From Ophiosphaerella korrae (lineage: Eukaryota > Ascomycota > Dothideomycetes > Pleosporales > Phaeosphaeriaceae), in NCBI GenBank assembly GCA_028456385.1, contig JALNQF010000119.1, positions 62,001 through 126,000 on the forward strand: a DNA stretch of 64,000 bases, read 5' to 3'. Position numbers and translations under genes: made by a program. The notes under the pieces are model-generated. The model ran no database searches, had not been told where the DNA came from, and was given only the letters and a program-made list of their open reading frames with translations. Every line of letters begins with the position of its first letter. Within the stretch, counting starts at the first letter, position 1. This document shows positions 11,870-20,216 of the stretch, piece by piece.

Positions 11870-12360
11870 GGCTAAGGTAAAATTAGGGACAAGTGAGGAT
11901 CTCGAACGAGTGAGTGATCCCTGGAAGCGTGTAGATGAGCCTTGGAAGCGAGAGGACGAAGTTGGCTGAAGGTTGATGTGAGAACTTGAGTGAATAAACT
12001 ACCCCGTTGTCGAGTAATAGCGACGAATTTGTACTTGAATGGAACCCCCCTCAGGCTACTTCACGATCCCCTATCTTGTTGCCTGAGTCGCCAAGGTTCC
12101 ACCTATCATGGTCACAAGTCCAAGCCTATGCTTGGCTTTGGGTCGTAATCCATGCGCTTTCGTCATATTTTTTAACCAAACTTTGATGCTCTCATAATGC
12201 CGGAGCAATCTCTATTCTAGGACTTTAATGCAGTGGTCTTCGGTGGAACTTTCGGCTAGTCACTCAAAAAAAGGCTACTAGAGGCGCAGGAGATGTGGAG
12301 GGGCGCAGCATGCCCGTACAAGACGAAGCCTCGTAATCGAGGGACCGGGAGCAGAGAAGC
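11870..12360. other. Laccase upstream region
   Basis: Divergent intergenic stretch upstream of the laccase start on the minus strand. The ~140 bp next to the ATG are pyrimidine-rich on the coding strand (CTTCGTCCTCTCGCTTCC and similar), as is common for fungal 5' UTRs. I see no clear TATA box at a useful distance. An AGGGG stress-type motif (GAGGGGGG on the minus strand, near 12045) is present but may be chance. Confidence 0.45.
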
Positions 12361-12559
12361 CTACGTGCCTCTCTGCAGTCTTGGAGGACATCGCGGTGAC
12401 TCTGTGAGCATCTGCTCATCGAGCTCCTCTTGTTGTAGTTTTGCTAATTCCTCGTCAAGTTCGTCTTCGCCGATGCTGTTTGCTATTATGCCCGAGGTGA
12501 GAGCTTCGCTGATCTCTTCTCCAATTGCATGTTGCTCTCGAAGATCCTCTCCGTAGACT
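12361..12559 (-). pseudogene. Snf7/Vps32 (ESCRT-III) C-terminal fragment
   Basis: On the minus strand one frame reads REQHAIGEEISEALTSG, then an acidic stretch with EDELDEEL and QQEELDEQML, before losing similarity and meeting a TAG at 12361-12363. This pattern is the alpha4-alpha5 and linker region of Snf7/CHMP4-type ESCRT-III subunits, which polymerise on endosomal membranes. Only about 50-60 residues remain; the basic N-terminal helices are absent, and so is the usual tail with the GTVPV motif. There is no start codon or splice context completing it. It is best read as a transposed or decayed gene fragment; a small divergent exon of a larger gene is less likely. Confidence 0.6.
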
Positions 12560-12731
12560 CAATGGTTAGTAGGTTGGGCGAGAAGGTTTGAGGAAGATGT
12601 ACCCTAAGAACGGGCCAGCTTGAGTTTGACGCGAGGAGGAAGGTATGATACAAAGTGCGTTATACCGTTATGACTGAGTCTGGTAGAGGTAGTCTTTGAG
12701 CAGGGGGCTGAAAGCCAGCATCGGTCTATCG

Positions 12732-12917
12732 CATGATCTGCAGGATTCAGCCCTCGGTTAATTAGCCAATCAATAGGCGTGGCAGAGGGACTGAACCACA
12801 ACAGGGGTATTGTGGCATATCACTTAGTCGTAACAGGGTTTGATTGGCGAGGACGAGGGACTCTGCCACACTTATTGATTGGCTAATTGACCGAGGGCCG
12901 AATCTGGCAGATTATGG
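12732..12917. repeat. ~60-bp inverted repeat / MITE-like hairpin
   Basis: Left arm ~12732-12791 and right arm ~12858-12917 are imperfect reverse complements. The best core is CCCTCGGT(T/C)AATTAGCCAATCAATA against its complement on the right. A ~66-bp loop separates the arms. Most mismatches are transitions. No target duplication could be fixed with confidence. It is either a non-autonomous TIR element (MITE) or the footprint of an inverted duplication; it has no coding capacity. Confidence 0.7.
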
Positions 12918-13174
12918 GGGCTCTAGCCTGATTACTTAGGCAGGCTTGGTTTGTCGGGACGAAACAACACTGTGCGTCGCTAATGTCGCGCCAAGGGAGG
13001 CGGAGCGGACGTCAAACAATTGATCGATCACGGAGACCCTTCCGACTACTACCGTAGCAATGGAATAATCAGTATCTATATGCCAGCCAGGAGCCCAGGG
13101 CACCCTTGTGACAATGCAGTCACCCTAAACAAAGGCAGGACTAAAAAAGGAAATCTACGCTGAATTCGGGAGTA

Positions 13175-13260
13175 TCTCCCAGCATTTGCGCCCTTTTTGG
13201 TAACCCAATTGTCTCCCAGCATATGCGCCTTTTTTGGTGACCTAATTGTCCGCCAGCATG
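13175..13260. repeat. 37-bp tandem repeat (two full units plus a partial)
   Basis: Units start at 13175 and 13212 with the form TCTCCCAGCATNTGCGCC followed by TTTTTTGGT(A/G)ACC(C/T)AATTG; a truncated third unit (CCGCCAGCATGATG) follows. The repeat lies about 620 bp upstream of the secreted-protein gene. No function is evident. Confidence 0.75.
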
Positions 13261-13737
13261 ATGTTCATCTACGTTTCGGTTCTGCACACGTATATCGAGC
13301 CGCTAACGGGGCAGAGTACCCAAAATCTACCACCTTGCTGACGCGGCCTTAGGACCTAACACCTGTGACCGGTGCAACTTCCGAATCAGGCACCTTATTC
13401 GCTTTCCAGCTTACGTAGGACCCACGTCCGCGATCTGAACCCAGGAACATTAACTGGGGTGACACGGGGATTTACAAAGGTTATTTAAACTCTAAAATGT
13501 TATCTTGGTACTTGCTTTAGGGATAAAAACTCGTATTAATAAGAGGTGGTGAGTTAGTGACTATATGATGCTACTGGACAAGTCCGAGTTCTCCGTTTCC
13601 TGCCAATCATAACATTCCTAAGGTCAAAATCTCTGACTAGGTCGAATAACGCTTGGCAGCGTTAGCCACGGGAGTTCTCCGAAGGGCTGGTATATTGCCT
13701 TTGGATGGTGACGTAGTGGCTTTTTGATTTTTTTTGA

Positions 13738-13743
13738 TATAAA
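13738..13743 (+). promoter_or_regulatory. TATA box of the secreted-protein gene
   Basis: TATAAA within TTTTTTGATATAAACC, 128 bp before the ATG at 13871. Between them is a long pyrimidine-rich leader (CTGTCTCTCCCTCAAGCC and similar), typical of well-expressed filamentous-fungal promoters. No transcription start can be assigned. Confidence 0.5.
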
Positions 13744-13870
13744 CCAACCGTTACGCTCCCCTAGTTAGCCTTCTTTTCAGTATCCCGCTCCACAGTCCAT
13801 TGCTGTCTCTCCCTCAAGCCCCCAAGCCTACACATTCGTTTTACTCAGCTTTCGCCTACCACCATCCATC

Positions 13871-14560
13871 ATGCTATTCACCAACACCCTGCTTCTAAGC
13901 TTTGCTCTCTCTGCTGCAGCTGCCGAGTTCCAGGGCCGCCAGACAACTGGACCATTCCAGCTCTATGCTTACGGAGACGATATCGGGGGACTCCCCTTGG
14001 TCTCCACGGGCGGTACGTCTCCCTTTCTGATATCACGAATTTTAGACGGGTGCTTACTATCACAATCTAGAGCAGGTATTCGTTGGCCACCCAAAGACCA
14101 TGAAAAATCCCCAGGCCGCCCCTATCATTTGTGAGTGACCGAGCCTACCTAGAAACAGAACTTCATTAGAAATGTAGAATATATGTTAAATTAACACTCC
14201 CCGGTAGTTATCGCAGACAAGAATGGCACCTGGCAGGGTTCTCCCAACAAGACGGTCTCTAGCGGGGCCACCTGGGGCAATTTGACATTCTCCCTCCCCG
14301 GATCGGCCTCCTCGTCCCGCCAAATTATGTTATTGAATACAGCTAATGGCACCGAAGCGCGGGTGAACAACGGGTTCGGCTTTTGGGGGTCGGTGGCCTT
14401 CCTCTTTCCATCGGATGGCACCCTCCAGTCCCACTGGACTGCGATTCCGTCGAACGGCAGTGGCGTCTGGTCGTGTGAGTGGAACCGGAACGGGACCGAT
14501 TCTTCGCCAAAGGCGGCGCCCCTTACGCTCAAGTTGACTCCACCATCAATCGACCCTTGA
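13871..14560 (+). CDS. Small secreted glycoprotein of unknown function
   Basis: Three exons: 13871-14012, 14071-14130 and 14208-14560, with introns of 58 nt (GTACGT...TCTAG) and 77 nt (GTGAGT...GGTAG); phases join to a 184-aa protein. Residues 1-18 form a signal peptide ending SAAAA. The mature chain starts with a short Gln/Arg/Thr-rich segment followed by FQLYAYGDDIGGLPL (29-43). It has six N-glycosylation sequons (Asn 73, 81, 92, 114, 150, 162), many Ser/Gly/Trp residues and a single Cys (157), so it is not a classical Cys-rich effector. No membrane segment or GPI-type tail. The composition suggests a beta-rich extracellular domain. I do not recognise a named family. The ATG follows a leader ending CCATC, and the frame is intact despite the nearby repeats. 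Confidence 0.85.
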
Positions 14561-16159
14561 TCCGCGGATATGATAGCGATGCCTGGTAGGCTAGTGGGAT
14601 ATTATATCAGATCACACAAAGTAGACCATGCATCTTTACTTCTCAGTGCCTTTGCCAGCATCAATGCCTACAGCGTCTCTGATAGAAATGAAGACCTAAA
14701 TCTACAATTAGTTCTCCTCAAAATCCGTTCTGCTATCGCTGTGACCTTGTTCGAAGATTAAACATCATGCGTTCACAAATCGTAAATACCGTCGGTCAGC
14801 AGGCCGTTATAACACCTATGATTGGTCGAGCAACTCGAGAATACCTAAAAAACATCTCATAACGGGGTTGATAAACGAGCGAGCACGGCCGAGTAGCCTT
14901 TCAGTCAGCCCTCAGTTCAAGCACTGAACTTCCCTTCCTCCAAGGATAAGTAACGGCAATTCTCCGATACCTCGCAGCGCCAGAACTTAAGACACTGTGT
15001 AGCGGAGCCGTGCTGCAACAAATAATTCCAAATTTTGTGGAAGCGGAAGTTGTTTAGGACGTGTTTATAGATGCTTTCAAATCCAGTCAGCTAGCCAAGA
15101 AGGGGAGGAAGCGTTCTCTTATCTCTAGTTAGAACTTCTATCTCTCTCCAAGGAGAAAGCCACGACATTCGTGCCACTAGGACAAGATGATGGGATCAAA
15201 AAGGAACTTATAGAATTAAGTATACAGGACGTTTGTTTACAGGGCTAGAGAATTGTGCACATTGTCGGAAATTTGATCGCAGAGCACTTAAATCAAGCGA
15301 GCGGACCTTGTAGGCGGCACAACCAGTGATGGATAGCCTGTGAGCGGTCTCTAGTAACTGGATTCCGGCTATCTAGCCCAGATGCTATCTACAATCAAGA
15401 TAAGGAGAAAAGAGAAGAGAATCTAGCTCTACGCGAAGTTGCACAGCTTCAGAGCACGAGCCTCATATCCGTGCACGATGGCGCAGCCTCGAACATAGGC
15501 CTAGCCCATTACAATGGCACACCGGCGTATCTGTACGCTGAGCCATGCGGACTGGAGATTTTCAGTTTCTGTCGCCTGAAGCTCTACACTGCCCCATACT
15601 TATATGCCATCAGAATACCTCTTGCGCTTTTTTCAGGCTGGTCTGCCCGATGAATGTGCTGTGACATGACTGCTTTCGCCGCTGTTGTCTACACTGCTAT
15701 CGTCTATACTAGCGGCAGTAAGGGTTGGCTAGAGCGATGATCGTCTTGGTAGTTCTTCTTCGTTATTAAGCAATATCGGGTTGTCTGTGACATTAGCGAG
15801 TGTCTCGCGGTGTGCATAACGTCATACCTTTCAAACTAGGCGTGTCTTTACTTAAAATCTGTGCCATTCCGTTATTGTTGCCTTCAGCTTCTACATGCAG
15901 ACTTCTAGATCGTGTAGGACTGTTACTAGCTTCGTTATCAGACACTCTAGGCTCCTCTTAAGCTGCGCTTGAGCGCACCTCAAAGCTTCCTCAATGCGAG
16001 GGGCAGATGACGTTAGCGGTAGTTTCGCGGTCTGGATCCGTGCCTGCACTAGTAGCCACCTTAGCTAGCCCTTGCTGCTTGATTACACTAACACTAAGCT
16101 ACTCCTTATTTATTGCGCTTTGTTTAGAGGAATTCTGGCTCGCAGTCTTAAGTGCATCT
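14561..16159. other. Gene-poor stretch, possible unresolved relics
   Basis: Balanced to slightly AT-rich sequence after the secreted-protein gene. Short open frames (14570-14761, 15471-15653 and 16007-16192, plus) have no recognisable domain. On the minus strand between ~15700 and 16050 there are Ser/Glu/Asn-rich frames interrupted by stops, which may be the downstream continuation of the NLR relic. I see no complete gene, tRNA or rRNA. Confidence 0.4.
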
Positions 16160-16825
16160 CAAAGCTCGTGCCATTGGTGTCGACAGAGATGAAGCAAAGT
16201 TACGTAGTGTTACTACGTTGTGTTCAAATTTATCGCCGCCTGCGCTAGCTTGTGATGCATTATCTTCTTCGTCGCTATCCTAGTCATTGTCGTTATGCTC
16301 CCTCTAACTTCTCAGGGCGTCTCCTTGCTCGGCTCGACTCCGAAGCAGTGTCTCTAGAATCGCCTACTGGTCAAAGAAGCTCATTAGCGAAAGCGGGTCT
16401 GCCGCTCATAGCCGCGTCTGCTGCATGTACTCAAACGAGATCTGCCACGTGACGATGATGGAGTTCTTCGCCTCCCAGTCTCGCCGGAGCTAGCTGTCAT
16501 CGTGGGCAAGAAGGCTTGACCGCTTGCGCTCGCTCTTCTTGAAATCCTTGAGGTATTTCACCACTAGGTATCGGGGTGCTCCCTGCGAGATGTACGCTGC
16601 TGCCTGCACGATAGCAAGTGGCATGTACTCGAGCACAGCTGTAAGCTCAGCAACATCACCGTTATCTTCCTATACTCCTAGCTTCTTCTTGAAGAGCGCC
16701 AGCACCTCCACCTTATACATTGGCTCTATAGCAACAGCATCGCGTTGCTCCACTAGCTTCAACGCCGCTTCCTTGTTCCGCGTTGTGATGAGGATCGACC
16801 CACGCTCGCAGCGGGGGAGGTAATT
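16160..16825 (-). pseudogene. NB-ARC NLR-type protein relic
   Basis: Read leftward from ~16825, one frame gives the second half of an NB-ARC NTPase: RCERGSILITTRNKEAAL (RNBS-B-like), then a LFKKKLG segment, EYMPLAIVQAAAYIS (the GLPLA-equivalent block) and DWEAKNSIIVTWQISFEYM, followed by an acidic linker (DSDEEDNASQ) and a degraded winged-helix/ARC2 tail (VVTLRNF, then FEMH after a frameshift near 16220). Such domains act as NTP-driven switches in fungal NLRs involved in non-self recognition. The frame carries at least four stops at codons where C-to-T change of CAG or CGA is the simplest origin. The P-loop half and any effector or TPR domains are not recognisable nearby. Confidence 0.78.
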
Positions 16826-17317
16826 AGTCGTCGCTCAACGAAATCTGTGTCGCGAGCGAATGGTATCACGATCGAAGGTTGTATTGGTGTTTCCTATCGT
16901 TTCGAGACGGGCTCTTGTTAGTGCATGCCTAGACCTTGCCGCTCTTGGACGGTCCTGCAACCTACAGGAAGGATGTTGTTAGGTCTCTCCGACCCTGTCA
17001 GTGAATACCACCTCGTGAAAACATTCGAAACATGGTTTGGTACACCTTCATGCAACTTAAATTTACCCTGTGCTGATGTCATTAAGCGCAAGAGATTGTA
17101 GCTAAATCAAGTTAGCAGCAAGTAATAATGTTTAAATAGTACGTTCATACTTCCAATAGTGATATCCAGAGCCACCGGCTGAGAATAGATATGGGTGAAG
17201 TTGCCAATCATATCGTATAGTACGATAAAGAGTCCCTACCTCCATAGGAGTAGTGAGTTGGTAATCGAAAGCCTTGATCTGCGATGACTGCTGCCAGCCC
17301 ACCAGTTTCCAGACGAG
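16826..17317. other. Degraded region between two NLR relics
   Basis: No intact frame. The minus strand would be the place for the P-loop half of the NB-ARC relic, but no GxGGxGKT-like motif is visible in any frame. Short frames at 17208-17426 and 17236-17508 (minus) show no domain. Confidence 0.4.
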
Positions 17318-17833
17318 CTAGCCCCTTCTGTCGTTCGGATCGGTTCTCTTGTCGACTTGGATTGCATCCTGTTCCAAGAGCAGAAGTATGGTAACATGAT
17401 TGTCGCTGTGGGACGAGTTTGGCCATGCCCCAGTTGTATGAATGGTAACCCGGATCGTTTGGAACTTTGAAGCATTGTTTTCGAAATCAGCTTTGTTTCG
17501 GTCGCCATCGTGGCATACTAACGCTACCCGGAGAAAGGTACCGTTAGAATTTGACGTTAAATGTTGGAGCACAGCAGATCGAATCTCTACTTTGTATTGC
17601 TTTTCCTGCGCCAACTGGGCCACCTTTTGCTGGATAAGGATGTCGACCGCCGCGGCGACCGACTTTGCGTTTAGCTCAAGCGGTCCGCTCAGTAAAGTTG
17701 ACCGGCTAGACCTCAACCGAGCCATGGTCGCCCTTGCGACCGAAGCGGCTGAGAGCCTTTGCTCAGACTTCCTCTCGAAGTTGAGAGCAAAGTTGGATAA
17801 GTCGGATACCAAGGCAAGAGCCCTTATATGCAT
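17318..17833 (-). pseudogene. NACHT-type NLR fragment
   Basis: A 171-codon open frame on the minus strand. Residues ~51-107 (17683-17513) read like the distal NACHT segment of HET-E/NWD-type fungal NLRs: LELNAKSVAAAVDILIQQKV, then QLAQEKQYKVEIRSAVLQHL and SNSNGTFLRVALVC. In intact relatives this follows the sensor-like SSRN motif and is followed by a region reading FPPGL; neither is convincing here, and the Trp usual in NGTFLWVALV is Arg. The sequence on both sides is unrelated, so only a piece of the domain remains. An overlapping plus-strand frame (17442-17846) is its shadow. It is probably a recombined or truncated fragment, not a functional gene. Confidence 0.65.
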
Positions 17834-17857
17834 CGTCCACTATTAGGGCCGTCCATT

Positions 17858-18864
17858 ATGTTAACTTTGTAGAAGGATGTACTGTCCGAGTCGCAAGCCA
17901 AGAAAAAGCTCGGTACCTTTGCGCAGAAGAACTTGGCTGGCTTCGCGCAGCTGTCTCCCAAGAAGATCGAAGACACGGCCGCCAAGGCAACGGCTAAGGT
18001 TCGGACGGTTGCGAGCAAGTACAGCATTGAGCCAACCGCCGTCACTAAGGTTGCACAGCTAGCATTCTACGATTTCGTTCTCTTGTGTGGTATGTTTTGG
18101 TCTAGTTCTCCTGGTACCGCCTCCTGCTTAGAAGGAGATCCTAGCTAGGAACGGTAGATGACAGCGGTTCTATGCGGTCTGACACGCGCATTCCGACCCT
18201 CTAAGCTAGCGTCTAGGGATTGTTTAAGGCAGCCCAGTTACTAAACGCCGACACGCACTTCTCTGTGTACACGTTTACTAAACCTAGGTAGGAGAATCTT
18301 AGAATAGAACCTAAGATAGAGGACGCGCTGTTAGCGATAACCTACAACACAGGTAAGAGTACCCTAGGTCCCCTAAGAGACTAGGTGCTTCAACCGCTAC
18401 TACAACGAGCTAACTAGAAAAACCTGAATCCTACTATAGTAGTAGTTGTTACTAATAGAGATGTAAGTGTAGTTTTATTTATTACTTAAATATTTCTACT
18501 ATCCCCTCCTACTTCCTAACTACTTTGTATTTTACAGATCCCCTATCTATTTAACATTAGTTATATGTTAATACATACCGCCCTCTAGATTGGCGACGTA
18601 TCGACTTTTAGTTAAACTATTGCTAAATTCAAGTCTTAACTTAACGATCTTATCTACACTAGCCCCGCCGTCCTATTCCTTATCTACTAAGTAAGTACTA
18701 ACCTAGGAGCTGCTAGGTTACTAATCTAACTTAAGACTAATAAGGCTATTAAAGATATTCTCTTCTATTCTAAAGACTCTTTAGACTTAAAGCTTAAAAA
18801 GATAAAGGGCAACATAGATACTTATATTAGAATAGTAAGTCTACTTACTTCTTACAACTATTAA
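17858..18864 (+). pseudogene. von Willebrand factor A domain protein, RIP-damaged
   Basis: Exons 17873 (or 17858)-18089, 18158-18462 and 18538-18864 join in frame over introns of 68 and 75 nt (GTATG...GGTAG; GTAAGT...TTACAG). The first exon encodes a Lys/Ala-rich lead (KKLGTFAQKNLAGFAQLSP). The splice then completes a MIDAS motif, LLCDDSGSM, followed by a vWA fold: GLFKAAQLLNADTHFSVYTF, PTIVVVVTNRD (VVTDG expected) and an NKAIKDILF block. About ten in-frame stops occur, mostly TAA/TAG where Gln is expected, and Gly/Asp changes fit G-to-A transitions; all but one lie right of 18170. A possible ATG at 17858 is followed by a TAG four codons on. Intact relatives are intracellular metal-binding vWA proteins of unknown role. 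Confidence 0.75.
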
Positions 18865-19549
18865 GAGGATTGCTAACCCTTCTTTTATTACTACGTAGAT
18901 TATTATAGATCTTATTAAGGATGTCGAGCTCTAAGTTAGTAAGACCTAGCTTCTCTAATAAGTAGCGCTAGATTAAGGCGTTAGGGCGCTCCTAGCTAAG
19001 AGCATTAGAATTACTAAGGCAGAGGCTAGGCTTATATAATATACTAAGGGTACTTGTACTCTATTTCTTCGCGTGCCTCTAGTAGATATAATTCCTTAGC
19101 GATTAGCTTTATTAAATACAGCGCACTACCTACTCTACTATATTATACCCTTTATATTAATAGAATATCTTACTAGTTTTATACTAATAGTATATAGGCT
19201 ACTTTGCAAAGTTTAACTTAGAGAGGAATTATAAAAGGGAGAGGTGTAATAAAGAATATTAAAGTTAACCTTCCTTAGCTCTACTAATATAAGCGGGTAG
19301 GGTTATATTTTAATACTCTACTACTATCTATACTACCTATATTAACGCGTTTTTAGTATTTTATTAATTAATATACTACCTAAACGTTGCATACAAGCTA
19401 CTAGTTTAATTACTAAACGTATCTATACTCTCTTATTACTCTAGCTAACGCCTACCTACTACTTATTAGTCTAATTAAGGTACTCTCGCGCCTAGAGTAC
19501 TCTATCCTCTATATACTATAGCGTAAGTAGTAAAGCTCTTTCTTAAAGG
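18865..19549. other. RIP-altered flank, unidentified
   Basis: AT-rich sequence between the vWA pseudogene and element B. In the plus frame near 18930-19080 the text is interrupted almost only by TAA/TAG codons and shows ALLAKSIRITKAEARL, which suggests decayed coding sequence, but I cannot name it. No repeat boundary found. Confidence 0.35.
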
Positions 19550-20216
19550 TGTTACGGGCTGCCTATTATTAACTATAAGTACTTATATTAAAGGGGTTAG
19601 TAGATTGTAAGGTAATAGCAAAAGCTTATATTAGGATCTATAATAGGCTTTAAGTAATAGAAGATGTTTTGTAACTATTTTAGTATTATTGCTTGTAGTT
19701 AATAATTAAATTGCTAATACTATCCTAATAATACGCATTACTACTAACTATATACCTAGGCTTCTTAGCTAGCTTCGTGCTTTGTGTTTACTAAGATTGT
19801 AAATTACGAATTTATTACCTACTTAGCTTTATACTTTGTATTTGCTAAGATCGCAAATTGTAAATTTATTACGTACTTAGCTTTATACTTTATATTTACT
19901 AAGATTACAAATTGTAAATTTATTGTCGTAAGTTAGAACTCTACTATATACGATTTAGGTAAGCCTATAGTAGTAAGCGAGCTACACAAGCTATTCGAGC
20001 TACTCTACTATATATAAGTAGCCTAGCTTAGATAGCTCTTTAATTAATAATTATCTCCTACTTATTCCTAAGCTCGCATCTTACAACATTTATTACGTGT
20101 CTCTATTATAGTTAGTCTCTTAATCTAATTTATTATCCTATAGATTATATGCGTTATTATTATCTATAGTAGGGCTAATTAGTTTAAATTAGTTTTCTCT
20201 TGTTATAGCTATAACA
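19550..20216 (-). repeat. 3' LTR of element B with a 165-bp insertion
   Basis: Starts TGTTACGGG and ends CTATAACA. It is 667 bp only because of the insertion 19924-20088; without that and its duplication it is 497 bp, equal to the partner at 33392-33888. It carries three ~54-bp internal repeats around TTTACTAAGAT. To its right is the element's polypurine tract (read on the minus strand). Confidence 0.88.
19924..20088. mobile_element. 165-bp TG...CA element, probable solo LTR
   Basis: Inserted within an internal repeat of the left LTR of element B; absent from the right LTR. Flanked by TTTAT duplications (19919-19923, 20089-20093). Ends TGTCGTAAG...CTTACAACA form a 9-bp imperfect inverted repeat of LTR type. 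Contains TATATATAAG. It is less AT-saturated than its host. Probably a solo LTR of a short-LTR (Copia-like) or TRIM element. Confidence 0.75.

Larger units (their letters stand above)
12560..13730. other. Intergenic region with no recognised gene
   Basis: Balanced composition. It contains the hairpin at 12732-12917 and the 37-bp tandem repeat at 13175-13260. Short frames (for example 12604-12801, minus) show no signal peptide, domain or codon-like pattern. No tRNA or rRNA is recognised. Confidence 0.5.

Noticed and set aside
12293..12556. Plus-strand 87-codon frame as a small gene
   Set aside because: It is Ser-rich and antisense to the Snf7-like fragment, with no signal peptide or domain.
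17442..17846. Plus-strand 134-codon frame as first exon of the vWA gene
   Set aside because: It is antisense to the NACHT-like segment, ends in a stop before the vWA exon, and has no match to the expected lead sequence.
9690..18160. A biosynthetic gene cluster around the laccase
   Set aside because: No polyketide synthase, NRPS, P450, transporter or pathway regulator is recognisable in the island.
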